Part shown: positions 27,702 to 36,325 of the stretch, in pieces | Layout of the letters: every line of letters begins with the position of its first letter | Numbering within the stretch: the first letter of the stretch is position 1 | DNA from: CAWUIO01 sp963922455 | Lineage (GTDB): Bacteria; Bacteroidota; Bacteroidia; Cytophagales; Microscillaceae | DNA length: 64,000 nucleotides | Direction: 5' to 3' | Assembly: GCA_963922455.1 (NCBI GenBank) | Contig: CAWUIO010000012.1 | Location: 1 to 64,000, forward strand | Made by a program: the position numbers and the translations under genes | The notes under the pieces: model-generated | Databases searched by the model: none | What the model saw: the letters and a program-made list of their open reading frames with translations, nothing else | Told to the model about the DNA's origin: nothing

Positions 27702-27879
27702 GGTTTTGGGAACAGGGATACGGGACGTGGGAACCGGGACGGGATGTCTTTTAGCTAAGTTAGGGTTTGCAAGGGCTAGCAGAACAGCTATAAAATGGGC
27801 TTTGCTTGGCGCCTAGGTTAAACGCAAAAACACAAGGCGTAGATCCCGTAGATCTTTAAGCTCATCTCTCTTCTAAGAT

Positions 27880-28010
27880 GGCTTAGGGATAGAGCCATTT
27901 GTCTGAGCCCGCCGTGGGCCTGAGCGCAAGCCGGCGAGTGGCGAAAGCCCGGCCCGCGCTATTCGGTATGCGCTCCCTAAAAGCAGCACTTTCTAGCGCG
28001 GGCAAGCCCC
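27880..28010 (+). repeat. Interspersed structured repeat, copy 7
   Basis: GGCTTAGGGATAGAGCCATTTG, GAGCCCGCCG...CCGGCGAGTGGCGAAAGCCC, GGCCCGCGC, variable loop, GCGCGGGCAAGCCCC. It is downstream (in sense) of carA, 92 bp after its stop codon. The 27550-28102 gap holds only copies 6 and 7 and unremarkable sequence between them. Confidence 0.88.
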
Positions 28011-28102
28011 TAATTAGGTTTTTTAGAGATGAAATGCCCCTTATTTCCTACTTTGACCCGATTAATTTGAGCTAGGGGCAAAAAAAGAAGGGCCTATCCC
28101 CT

Positions 28103-29191
28103 CTACTGTTGCTCTACCATTTGAATAAAATCATCAAACAAATACCGGGAATCGTGCGGCCCGGGAGAAGACTCGGGGTGGTACTGCACCGAGAAGGCCG
28201 GCTTACCCTGGATGCGGATCCCCTCAATAGATTGGTCGTTGAGGTTAACGTGCGTAACTTCAATCTGGTCGTGTTGCCGAACATCTTCCTCCATAATGCC
28301 AAAACCGTGGTTTTGCGAGGTGATTTCACAAACATGGGCAATCACATTCTTAATGGGGTGGTTTAAGCCCCGGTGTCCGTGATGCATTTTGAAAGTCCGG
28401 ATCCCCATGGCCAAGGCTAGGATTTGGTGCCCTAGGCAAATCCCAAACAAGGGCGAATTTTGATCTAAAATCTGCTGAACGGTTTGTACGGCATACTCCA
28501 TAGGTTCGGGGTCACCCGGGCCGTTGGAGATAAAGTAAGCGTGGGGGGCAAAAGCCTTCATCTCTTCCAAAGAAGTTTTGGCTGGGAATACCTGTACGTA
28601 GCAGTCGCGATCTACAAGATTGTTCAAGATATTTTGCTTAATCCCTAGGTCTAATGCGGCAATACGGTACTTGGCTTCGGGGTTTCCTGCGGTATACACT
28701 GCTGGGGTACTTACTTCGGAGGCCAACTCCAGCCCTTTCATAGAAGGGGTTTGACGGAGCACTTCTTCAAGAAAAGCCCGATCGGTATTTTCGGAAGAAA
28801 TAACCCCATTCATAGCTCCCTGGCTGCGAATATGGCGAACCAAGGCCCGGGTATCAATCCCGTGGATGCCCACCGTGCCCGAGTTGCTCAGATAATCTTG
28901 TAAGGATGAATTGGCCAATTGCCGAGAAAAATTCAGGGAAAAAACATTACAGATCATCCCGCGGATTCGGACTTTGGCCGATTCCTCGTCGATCGGGATC
29001 GTGCCGTAGTTTCCAATATGGGCCGTTGTGTTAATAATAATTTGCCCGTGGTAAGAGGGATCGGTGTAAATTTCCTGATACCCTGTCATTCCGGTATTAA
29101 AGCATAGTTCTCCGGAGGTAGTTCCAATTTTACCCAGGGCCAAGCCCCGGAAGAAACTCCCATCTTCTAATAACAAAACAGCTTCTTGCAT
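28103..29191 (-). CDS. carA: Carbamoyl-phosphate synthase small (glutaminase) subunit
   Basis: A 362-residue class-I glutamine amidotransferase subunit that hydrolyses glutamine and passes ammonia to the large subunit for carbamoyl phosphate, used in arginine and pyrimidine synthesis. An N-terminal CPSase_sm_chain domain (LEDGSFFRGLALGKIG) is followed by the GATase domain with nucleophile C252 in FGICLGHQI and the histidine/glutamate pair in QYHPESSPGPHD. The carB gene is not in the window. It is the last gene of the gmk-nadD-carA run, 45 bp after nadD. Confidence 0.96.
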   Translation of the reverse strand: MQEAVLLLEDGSFFRGLALGKIGTTSGELCFNTGMTGYQEIYTDPSYHGQIIINTTAHIGNYGTIPIDEESAKVRIRGMICNVFSLNFSRQLANSSLQDYLSNSGTVGIHGIDTRALVRHIRSQGAMNGVISSENTDRAFLEEVLRQTPSMKGLELASEVSTPAVYTAGNPEAKYRIAALDLGIKQNILNNLVDRDCYVQVFPAKTSLEEMKAFAPHAYFISNGPGDPEPMEYAVQTVQQILDQNSPLFGICLGHQILALAMGIRTFKMHHGHRGLNHPIKNVIAHVCEITSQNHGFGIMEEDVRQHDQIEVTHVNLNDQSIEGIRIQGKPAFSVQYHPESSPGPHDSRYLFDDFIQMVEQQ

Positions 29192-29236
29192 GAGTACAAT
29201 AGTGCGGATTGGAAGGTTAAGAATTAGATAAATTTT

Positions 29237-29809
29237 TCAAATATAAAACTTTTTTCGGAGAATATGGGCCTCGACTTCTTCTGGAACTAAATACCGGATA
29301 GACTGGTTGGCCTGTATCGCTTTCCGGATAAAAGTGGCAGAAATATCGAGCATGGGAGCTTGGACCATGTGTATTTTGGGATGATCGCTAAGCGGGCTAG
29401 CATCGGTATTGGGGCGGGGGTAGACATAAATTTGGTAATACTCCAAAATCTTTTCATAATTTTTCCACTTAGGGAAGTGGCTCAAATTATCACTGCCCAT
29501 CAAGAGGGAAAAAGCGTGTTGGGGGTATTTTTCTTGGATGTAGGTCAGGGTATCAATGGTATAGCTGGGTTTGGGGAGGTGAAACTCTATATCACTGGCC
29601 CGGAGGTGGGGATTTTCGCGGATGGCGATTTCCACCATATCCAAGCGGTCAAATTCGTGTAGGAGAGAGCTCCTTTTTTTGAATGGATTTTGAGGGGAAA
29701 CCACAAACCAGACTTCGTTGAGGTCGGTATTGCAAGCCATGTTATTGGCTATGATCAAATGGCCGACGTGTATAGGATTGAAGGAACCAAAGTACAAGCC
29801 TATTTGCAT
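29237..29809 (-). CDS. nadD: Nicotinate-nucleotide adenylyltransferase
   Basis: A 190-residue nucleotidyltransferase that adenylates nicotinate mononucleotide in NAD synthesis. The signature GSFNPIHVGHLIIAN at the N-terminus and ISATFIRK near the C-terminus (the ISSTxIR motif) are both present, and MGSDNLSHFPKWKNYEKI is the usual middle block. It lies 12 bp after gmk, so the two are almost certainly co-transcribed. Confidence 0.95.
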   Translation of the reverse strand: MQIGLYFGSFNPIHVGHLIIANNMACNTDLNEVWFVVSPQNPFKKRSSLLHEFDRLDMVEIAIRENPHLRASDIEFHLPKPSYTIDTLTYIQEKYPQHAFSLLMGSDNLSHFPKWKNYEKILEYYQIYVYPRPNTDASPLSDHPKIHMVQAPMLDISATFIRKAIQANQSIRYLVPEEVEAHILRKKFYI

Positions 29810-29821
29810 ATCGGGTGGGGG

Positions 29822-30436
29822 CTAAGAAACTGGGGTCAGGAAGTCGGCAATTAGCTTATGGATAGACTCCATGGTTTTGTCCAGTTCGGAGTTAATAATC
29901 ACGTGGTCAAACTGATCTTGAAAGCCAAGCTCTTGGGAGGCTTTCATGACCCGTTCTCGGATGCTAGATTCGGAGTCGGCATCGCGGTTACGAAGCCGCT
30001 GTTCTAAAACTTCCAAAGAGGGAGGGGCTACAAAGATACCTAAGGCGTGGTCTTGAAAGTAATTTTTTAGGTTGAGCCCCCCTTGGACGTCTACATCAAA
30101 GAGTACATGCTTACCTTCTGCCCAAATCCGATCAATTTCAGATTGGAGGGTACCATAATACTTACCGGGGTAGACTTCTTCCCACTCGACAAATTGATTG
30201 CTTTGGATACGCTCTTGAAATTCTTGGGGGCTCAGGAAATAATAATCCACTCCGTGTATTTCCCCAGGACGGGGCGGTCGGGTTGCGGCCGAGATGGAAA
30301 AGGCAAAACGGGAGTCGTTTTCTAGAAGCTTCCGTACAATCGTAGTTTTCCCAGAGCCGGAGGGTGCAGAAAATATAATAATCCTACCCTCTCCAGAAAA
30401 ATTTAAAATTGTTTCGGGTGAGCTGTTATTTTCCAA
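29822..30436 (-). CDS. gmk: Guanylate kinase
   Basis: A 204-residue enzyme that phosphorylates GMP to GDP. The P-loop is SAPSGSGKTTIV, and the conserved GMP-binding block includes SISAATRPPRPGEIHGVDYYFLS (split in reading) and VEWEEVYPGKYYGT. Its length is normal. It follows the anti-sigma gene after a hairpin terminator, and is followed closely by nadD. A guanylate kinase beside nadD is a common arrangement in Bacteroidota. Confidence 0.96.
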   Translation of the reverse strand: MENNSSPETILNFSGEGRIIIFSAPSGSGKTTIVRKLLENDSRFAFSISAATRPPRPGEIHGVDYYFLSPQEFQERIQSNQFVEWEEVYPGKYYGTLQSEIDRIWAEGKHVLFDVDVQGGLNLKNYFQDHALGIFVAPPSLEVLEQRLRNRDADSESSIRERVMKASQELGFQDQFDHVIINSELDKTMESIHKLIADFLTPVS

Positions 30437-30493
30437 ATTACAGTAATTAATATTCTCAAATTTAATGAGAATACCTGAGATACAAGAAAATCG

Positions 30494-30525
30494 AATAAAA
30501 AAAGGAGATCAATTTATGATACTCC
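30494..30525 (-). terminator. Terminator overlapping the anti-sigma stop codon
   Basis: On the minus strand, GGAGTATCA / TGATCTCC form a stem with one bulged base, followed by TTTTTTTATT. It lies at the end of the sigma/anti-sigma transcript, before gmk. Confidence 0.7.
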
Positions 30526-30789
30526 TCCGAGTTGTGATTTGATAAAGCTAAGCAATTCTCCGGGTACTTCTTTGCGAGAAACCTTTTCCCGGATGGTGGC
30601 TTTTAATTCTTCGTGGGTTTCGTAACATTCTTTGCAGTAGTCACACTTGGTGATGAGTTCTTTAACAAATTGTGTGTCTTCTGCACTGGCTTCTCCATCT
30701 AGTACGTTATAAAGTACTTTAATAAACTTTTCACATTCCACTTTTGAGGCCTTGGGTAAGCTTGAACCACTTAAAGTATTGATCTGCAT
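30514..30789 (-). CDS. Probable anti-sigma factor (zinc-binding type)
   Basis: A 91-residue protein. The ATG at 30789 is preferred because the in-frame upstream extension is hydrophobic and runs into the intergenic hairpin. The protein has one cysteine near residue 20 (VECEKFIKVLYNVLDGEAS) and the cluster CDYCKECYETHEEL, a pattern resembling a zinc-binding anti-sigma domain. There is no membrane segment, so it would be a soluble regulator. It lies 125 bp downstream of the sigma factor gene on the same strand, which supports the pairing. Confidence 0.7.
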   Translation of the reverse strand: MQINTLSGSSLPKASKVECEKFIKVLYNVLDGEASAEDTQFVKELITKCDYCKECYETHEELKATIREKVSRKEVPGELLSFIKSQLGGVS

Positions 30790-30846
30790 TTCGTATTGTT
30801 GATTTTTATAAGTGTATAGTAAACACACAAGAAACCAAACGAAACG

Positions 30847-30874
30847 CAAAACCCGCTTGTCTAAACGGGTTTTG
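30847..30874 (-). terminator. Hairpin between sigma factor and anti-sigma genes
   Basis: The arms CAAAACCCG / CGGGTTTTG form a perfect 9-bp stem with a 10-nt loop. On the minus strand there is only a weak T-rich tail (CGTTTCGTTT). It could attenuate transcription into the anti-sigma gene or protect the sigma mRNA. Confidence 0.55.
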
Positions 30875-30914
30875 TAAACCCAAAAAAGGCCGTTTATGAT
30901 TCCTGCATGTTACG

Positions 30915-31493
30915 TTATGAGCCGTAGCCGTGATTCTTTACGTAATCACTGAGTTTTTCTTTCAAGAGGTTACGGGCACGGTGCAAACGCGAACGTACCG
31001 TACCGATGGGAATATCTAATATTTTCGCCATCTCCTCGTAGGTAAAGCCCTCGATATCGCACAAAATGATAACCGTGCGAAAATCAATTGCCAAAGAATT
31101 GAGGGCATTGGCTACTTCATCGCCTATCATTCCCTGCAATACATCAATTCTGAGGTCAGGGGTTAAACTAACGTCTGCTTCTTCAGAGTTATAGATCTGT
31201 TCAACCTCTTGATAATCAACTTTAGCTGGTTGTTTAGACTTCTTACGATAATCGTTTATGAAGCTATTTTTCAATATACGAAACAGCCATGCTTTGGCGT
31301 TAGTTCCTTTCTGGAAGGAATCAATAAAACGAAATGCTTTCAGGTACGTATCTTGAACCAAATCTTTGGCGTCGTCTTCGTCTAAGGTCAAACGAAAGGC
31401 AAAATTGTAAGCCGCATCAATCAATGGCATAAAGTCATCTTCAAACACTTTATGCTTCTCCCTATCGGTATATTTCTGGGGTTTGGTATTCAT
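30915..31493 (-). CDS. RNA polymerase sigma-70 factor, ECF type
   Basis: A 192-residue sigma factor from the ATG at 31493; another in-frame ATG at 31520 would add nine residues. Region 2 is seen in YNFAFRLTLDEDDAKDLVQ and KAWLFRILKNSFINDYRKK, and region 4 in LAIDFRTVIILCDIEGFTYEEMAKILDIPIGTVRSRLHRARNLL. The probable anti-sigma factor follows, and the pair is conserved widely in Bacteroidota. A TATATTCG sequence at about 31546-31553 on the minus strand resembles a -7 box. Its regulon is unknown. Confidence 0.9.
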   Translation of the reverse strand: MNTKPQKYTDREKHKVFEDDFMPLIDAAYNFAFRLTLDEDDAKDLVQDTYLKAFRFIDSFQKGTNAKAWLFRILKNSFINDYRKKSKQPAKVDYQEVEQIYNSEEADVSLTPDLRIDVLQGMIGDEVANALNSLAIDFRTVIILCDIEGFTYEEMAKILDIPIGTVRSRLHRARNLLKEKLSDYVKNHGYGS

Positions 31494-32215
31494 AGTGCTA
31501 GAATAAGCTAGATTTTTCATAGGTCAATACTTTATATATGGTTTTACGAATATAATGATTATTACAGATGTTAGAAAGGTGTTAATATGTAGATATTAGC
31601 GTATGATTATATGATTTATTAGCAAACTTAGAAATTCTCTGAAATAATACTCCTAATAGCCTGTTAAAATGTTTAGAATCAATCTAAATAATTATTTATA
31701 AAAACCAAGCCATCTTCCCAAATACCTTGTTTGTCATATATTTTCCGCCATAATGGCGGATTTGTTTTTATTCAGTTTTAGGTACTTTTATGGCTAGGGT
31801 ATCTTGTTTTTTAAAAGTGCCCACGTTTCCCTAATTTCCCCTAAAAGAAAGACTAACGGCCCATAAGGCCTCCTGTCCAGACTTACTTGTGAATAAAAGT
31901 CGTATACTAAAAATGACAATGATAAAATGGTTTGTGTTGCCCTAAACCCCGCTTAGTTTTATTTATTTAACGCAGGCCTGAGTATTCCTGACATGCTGTC
32001 TCAATTAAATAACAATAATTAACACTTACTGTCAGGTCTCAAGGAAGCCGAGACTGGATTTGCCGACAAATTTCAAAATTCTTGATTTAGTTTTGTAGTA
32101 GAAAGAAACTAGCTAGACTACAAAAAACTTAAAAAAATACAAATTGTAAAATTAACTACTTTAAGATTCTTAAAAAACTTGACGGCTGTACTATAATTCA
32201 AGTTACAACATAATT
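31494..32215. other. Long AT-rich intergenic region
   Basis: About 700 bp between the divergent sigma factor and glycosyltransferase genes, with no gene of normal length. It contains a strong orphan terminator at 31744-31772 and an inverted repeat at 32091-32125 with arms TTTTGTAGT / ACTACAAAA. The rest is AT-rich, with no clear coding potential. Confidence 0.5.
31744..31772 (+). terminator. Orphan rho-independent terminator
   Basis: Stem TCCGCCA / TGGCGGA with a TAA loop, followed by TTTGTTTTTATT on the plus strand. No gene precedes it on that strand for more than 200 bp, so it may end a small RNA transcribed from about 31560-31740. Confidence 0.7.
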
Positions 32216-33241
32216 TTGAAAAAGAAAGCTATCCTAAAAAGAAAAACACCCCAGTCCCCACTTAAAATCTTGTTAATTCGGTTTTCTGCTATTGGGGACA
32301 TTGTATGGACTTCTGCCATGGTACGGGCCCTCCAAAACCAAGTAGCCCCTGTCAGCATTCATTTTTGTACCAAAGCCTCATACCGGGATTTAGTAATTCA
32401 CAATCCTCATATCGACGTTTGTCATTTTCTTCAAGAGGATTTTTCGGCTTTGCTCAAGCAGCTCAAACAAGAGAATTTTGACTACATTGTAGATTTGCAC
32501 GCCAATTTACGATCTACCCGCATCAAATGGGCCCTGGGGGTGAAGTCCTTTACTTTCCATAAGCGATACTGGAAGCGATGGCTTCTGGTACGTTTTAAGG
32601 TAAATTTGTTCGATCATCGCCATATTGCCGATTGGTACTGGGAAGCTCTTGAGAAGATGGGGGTTCACGATGATGGAAAAGGCTTGGAGTTTTACATTGA
32701 CCCCCAAGATGAAGTAAACCGGGAGCAATTGCCCGAAACGCACCGCAAGTCTTACGTGGCTATTGTGATTGGGGCCAGCCGGTACACCAAGCGGGTGCCT
32801 GTAGAGAAGTTATTGGATATATGCAAAAAAGTAAATGCTCCTATCATGCTGATCGGGGGAAAAGAAGACCGGGAAAGTGGAGAGCAGATACGTCAATACT
32901 TTCAAGATAATCCCTTTCAAGCCCTTGCTATTTATAATGCTTGTGGACAATTTTCTCTGGCCCAATCGGCCTCCTTGGTAAGGCAATGCCGTTATTTGGT
33001 GGGAAATGATACGGGCCTGATGCATATTGCCACGGCTTTTCAGAAAAAGATTTATGCGTTCTTTGGGGGTACGGCAGCCTTGTATACCTACCCCTACCGA
33101 GCAACCCACCAAATACTGGAGACCCACGGTTTGGCTTGTCGTCCTTGCTCGAGGCACGGAAAAGATCAATGCCCGTTGGGCCATTTTAAGTGTATGCGAG
33201 AGATCTCCTTGGATAATTTTGCCCCCAATCCCCAAATTTAA
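32216..33241 (+). CDS. Glycosyltransferase family 9 (heptosyltransferase-like)
   Basis: A 341-residue protein from a TTG start. It has the GT9 features LKILLIRFSAIGDIVWTSAM at the N-terminus and LVGNDTGLMHIATAF in the donor-binding half. The C-terminus carries a cysteine-rich segment (CRPCSRHGKDQCPLGHFKCM), as in many Bacteroidota GT9 enzymes. It would add a heptose or related sugar to the lipopolysaccharide core in the cytoplasm. It is the first gene of a cluster of lipopolysaccharide genes; the next gene starts 10 bp later. Confidence 0.88.
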   Translation: MKKKAILKRKTPQSPLKILLIRFSAIGDIVWTSAMVRALQNQVAPVSIHFCTKASYRDLVIHNPHIDVCHFLQEDFSALLKQLKQENFDYIVDLHANLRSTRIKWALGVKSFTFHKRYWKRWLLVRFKVNLFDHRHIADWYWEALEKMGVHDDGKGLEFYIDPQDEVNREQLPETHRKSYVAIVIGASRYTKRVPVEKLLDICKKVNAPIMLIGGKEDRESGEQIRQYFQDNPFQALAIYNACGQFSLAQSASLVRQCRYLVGNDTGLMHIATAFQKKIYAFFGGTAALYTYPYRATHQILETHGLACRPCSRHGKDQCPLGHFKCMREISLDNFAPNPQI

Positions 33242-33251
33242 ATCTGGATGT

Positions 33252-34022
33252 ATGGCCCAATCTGTCAAAATATCGGCAACGGTTATTACCTACAATGAAG
33301 AAAAGAACATTGAGCGTTGCCTGCGTTCTTTACTTCCCGTAGCCGATGAATTGCTGGTAGTAGATTCCTTTTCTGCCGATAAAACCGAAGAAATAGCCCT
33401 AAATATGGGAGCCAAAGTGATTAAAAACCCTTTTGAGGGCCATGTACAGCAAAAAAATTTTGCTATTGACCAAGCAAGCTATGATATCATCCTTTCTTTG
33501 GATGCCGATGAGGCCCTGGACCAAAAACTGAAAGATTCTATACTAAGCGTAAAAGAAAATTGGGAATACCCGGCTTATCGCTTTAATCGCTTAACCAGCT
33601 ATTGTGGCCAGTGGATTCGCCACGGGGGGTGGTATCCTGACCGGAAGATTAGGTTATGGGACCGAAGGTGTGGGCGTTGGGGAGGCGATAATCCCCACGA
33701 TAAAGTAATTTTGAAAGAAAATACCCGCTTGGCTTATATTTCGGGTGATTTATTGCATTATTCTTTCCACTCCATAGGGCAGCATATACAGGTCTTGAAT
33801 TCCTATTCGGAAATTGGGGCCCGAGAAGCCTTCCAGAAAGGGAAAAAGTCGGGTTTGTTTCCCATCGTCGGTCGTTCGGTCTTCCGGTTTTTTAGGGGCT
33901 ACTTTTGGCAAGCGGGCTTCCGGGATGGGTATTATGGGTTTATTATTGCGGTCATATCCGCATTTGCTACCTTCATAAAGTATGTAAAATTGAAGGAAAT
34001 TTACCGTGAAGCAAAGAAATAA
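33252..34022 (+). CDS. Glycosyltransferase family 2 (WaaE/KdtX-like)
   Basis: A 256-residue protein. The ATG at 33252 directly precedes the catalytic domain (VKISATVITYNEEKNIERCL), and upstream in-frame codons overlap the GT9 gene. The metal-binding motif is LSLDADEAL, and YPDRKIRLWDRRCGRWGG is typical of the lipopolysaccharide core beta-1,4-glucosyltransferases of the WaaE/KdtX group. It has a C-terminal membrane-associated segment (GYYGFIIAVISAFATFI). It lies in a tight operon with two GT9 genes. Confidence 0.88.
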   Translation: MAQSVKISATVITYNEEKNIERCLRSLLPVADELLVVDSFSADKTEEIALNMGAKVIKNPFEGHVQQKNFAIDQASYDIILSLDADEALDQKLKDSILSVKENWEYPAYRFNRLTSYCGQWIRHGGWYPDRKIRLWDRRCGRWGGDNPHDKVILKENTRLAYISGDLLHYSFHSIGQHIQVLNSYSEIGAREAFQKGKKSGLFPIVGRSVFRFFRGYFWQAGFRDGYYGFIIAVISAFATFIKYVKLKEIYREAKK

Positions 34023-34031
34023 AGAAATCGT

Positions 34032-35069
34032 ATGAAGCAAGCTATGGAATTTCGCTTCCCAATCCGTACCCTCATCATGAGTCGTACGGATAATTTGGGG
34101 GATGTAATGCTTACCCTTCCCTTATTAGGATACCTCAAGTCTATTGAGCCCACGCTTAGGCTTTTGTTTTTGGGTAAAAAGTATACCAAAGCCCTGGTCG
34201 AGCATTGCCCGGATGTAGATGAGTTTATCGACCGGGATTTTGTCTTGGAAAACCCGGATTATTTGCTTGAAAAAGGGGCCGATGCCATCATATTTGTCTA
34301 CCCAGATGCCCCCTTGGCCCGCTTGGCCAAAAAAGCTAAGATTGCCCACCGGGTAGGTAGCAGTCACCGCTGGTTTCATTGGAATACTTGCAACCATCGG
34401 GTAAACTTTAGTCGAAGACGTTCCCCTTTGCATGAATCCCAGCTAAATTTTAAGCTCTTAGCCCCCCTTTTGGCCGGAGAAAAGGCCCCCACGCCTAGTT
34501 TGCACGAAATGGCAGATTTCTTACATTTCGAAGCCGATAGCTTAGCCGAGGCCGGTACTCCTGGGGCCAATCGCTTTCGTTTAATTATACATCCTAAGTC
34601 AAAAGGAAGCGCCCGGGAATGGCCTCTGGCATACTATGCTCGTTTGATTGAACAATTGCCCGAAGAAAAGTTTCAAATCTTTATGACCGGTACAGAGGCC
34701 GAAGAAAAATTAATACAGCAGGAGTACCCGGCTTTGCTCCAGGAGCCCCGAATAGAAAATTGGATGGGTAAGGTCGATCTACATGATTTAATACGGCTCA
34801 TTGCCTCGGCCGATGGACTCCTGGCGGCCAGTACCGGACCTTTGCACATGGCGGCTGCCCTGGGGAAGTATGCCTTGGGTATTTATCCACCCATCCGCCC
34901 CATGGATCCCGGAAGGTGGCAACCCATAGGAAGAAAGGCTTGGGCCCTGGCCTCAGAAACGAACTGTGATGCTTGCCGCAAGACGGGCAATTGTGCCTGC
35001 ATACGAGCCATTAGTGTAGCCCGGGTGCATGACCAAATCGAGACATTTTATAAGGAAAAATATGGCTAA
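34032..35069 (+). CDS. Glycosyltransferase family 9, second copy
   Basis: A 345-residue GT9 enzyme with the N-terminal block RTLIMSRTDNLGDVMLTLPLLGYL and the donor-site block LIASADGLLAASTGPLHMAAALGK. The C-terminus again has a cysteine cluster (CDACRKTGNCACI). It is distinct from the first GT9 of the cluster and probably adds another core sugar. Its last 8 bp overlap the start of the next gene. Confidence 0.88.
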   Translation: MKQAMEFRFPIRTLIMSRTDNLGDVMLTLPLLGYLKSIEPTLRLLFLGKKYTKALVEHCPDVDEFIDRDFVLENPDYLLEKGADAIIFVYPDAPLARLAKKAKIAHRVGSSHRWFHWNTCNHRVNFSRRRSPLHESQLNFKLLAPLLAGEKAPTPSLHEMADFLHFEADSLAEAGTPGANRFRLIIHPKSKGSAREWPLAYYARLIEQLPEEKFQIFMTGTEAEEKLIQQEYPALLQEPRIENWMGKVDLHDLIRLIASADGLLAASTGPLHMAAALGKYALGIYPPIRPMDPGRWQPIGRKAWALASETNCDACRKTGNCACIRAISVARVHDQIETFYKEKYG

Positions 35070-36177
35070 GCGAATTGCGTTCTTATGTAACTCTATGGCC
35101 AAAGGTGGCTTAGAAATGAACATTGCCCGGCACGCGCAGTGGTTGGCAGAAGCTGGTCACGACGTATCTTTGTATACTCCTCCCGTATCTCCGGCTAGTA
35201 TGATGGTTTCGGAAACGAAAGTCAAGGTGTTCCCCTACGAGTCTCGTATGAAGGCCGACGTGTTTTCCTTGCTTAGGCTTTTCCGAAAAATTGAGGGGCA
35301 GCTTCCGGATTACTTGTTCATCCATCATTCCGGGGATATCAACTTGGGCATACTCCTCAAATCGTTTTTTATGCCCCGCCTCAAGGTGATCTATTTTCAA
35401 GAAATGCAAATTGGGGTCAATAAGAAGGATTGGCTCCATACCATGCAGTACCGAAGGCTGGATGCCTGGATCAGTCCCTTGCCTGGGCTGGGCAAAAATA
35501 CCCAGGAACGTACCCATATAGACCCGCAAAAGATTCACATTATCCCGCTGGCCATTGACATGCAACGTTTTTTGGAGGTAGGGCAAAGCCAAGCCGAGAT
35601 ACGTCAAGCGCTCGATTTGCCCCTTGACGTACCTTTAATTGGCATTATTGGCCGGTATGATCCCCATAAAGGCCAAGAATACCTCATCAAAGCCCTGGCG
35701 AAAATACGGGATGCAGGCCTAGAGGCCGAGGGTTTACTCTTGGGAGAGGAAACCCGGGGGGAGGAGGGAGGCTACCTTCCACATTTGGAACATTTGGTGA
35801 AGGAATTGGGGCTGGAAGATAAAGTGCATTTTCGGCCATTCTTGGATGCGGTAGAAAAAGCCTATTATGCCCTGGATATTTTTGTGATGAGCACTCCCAA
35901 CGAAACCTACGGCATGGTCACCATCGAGGCCATGAGTTGTGGCCTTCCGGTGGTGGGAAGCAATGGCGGGGGCACCCGCGAACTGGTACAGGCCGAGAAA
36001 ACGGGCCTTTTGTTTGAACCGGGCGATGTTGATTCTCTGAGCGAGAGTTTAAAACGCCTTTTGCGAGATCCCGGCTACCGTCAAAAATTAGGTGAGCAAG
36101 CCCGTATAGAGGCACAAGCCCTGTATAGTCATCACCAAATGGTGAAGCAATTGGAGCACCTGATGGATCAATTGTAG
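35062..36177 (+). CDS. Glycosyltransferase family 4
   Basis: A 371-residue GT-B enzyme. The ATG at 35062 overlaps the preceding stop codon (ATGGCTAA), a sign of translational coupling. Features are the N-terminal RIAFLCNSMAKGGLEMNIA loop, IGRYDPHKGQEYLIKAL, and the E-x7-E motif region in STPNETYGMVTIEAMSCGLPVVGSNGGG (split in reading). It would transfer a sugar from a nucleotide donor to the growing core or surface glycan. It is the last gene before a 618-bp gap with two repeats. Confidence 0.9.
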   Translation: MAKRIAFLCNSMAKGGLEMNIARHAQWLAEAGHDVSLYTPPVSPASMMVSETKVKVFPYESRMKADVFSLLRLFRKIEGQLPDYLFIHHSGDINLGILLKSFFMPRLKVIYFQEMQIGVNKKDWLHTMQYRRLDAWISPLPGLGKNTQERTHIDPQKIHIIPLAIDMQRFLEVGQSQAEIRQALDLPLDVPLIGIIGRYDPHKGQEYLIKALAKIRDAGLEAEGLLLGEETRGEEGGYLPHLEHLVKELGLEDKVHFRPFLDAVEKAYYALDIFVMSTPNETYGMVTIEAMSCGLPVVGSNGGGTRELVQAEKTGLLFEPGDVDSLSESLKRLLRDPGYRQKLGEQARIEAQALYSHHQMVKQLEHLMDQL

Positions 36178-36188
36178 ATATTTTTTAT

Positions 36189-36325
36189 GGGGCTTCCCGG
36201 CGCAAGGACGTTTTGGGCTACTTGTCCATTTGGCGATGCGCCGGTCGGGCTGTCGGGCTACGCCGGGAGCCGGCCCACCCGCAGGCAGCGAAGGTCTCCC
36301 CCCTGCGGGCTTCCATCCCTAAGCT
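36189..36325 (-). repeat. Interspersed structured repeat, copy 8 (subfamily B)
   Basis: Plus-strand reading GGGGCTTCCCGGCGC, variable loop, GCGCCGGTCGGGCTG, then a divergent middle (CGGGAGCCGGCCC, CCCGCAGGCAGCG) and the end CATCCCTAAGCTG. The stem is the CCGGCGC isoform. The middle resembles copy 1 more than the majority form. It begins 11 bp after the GT4 stop codon, in the same sense. Confidence 0.75.
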
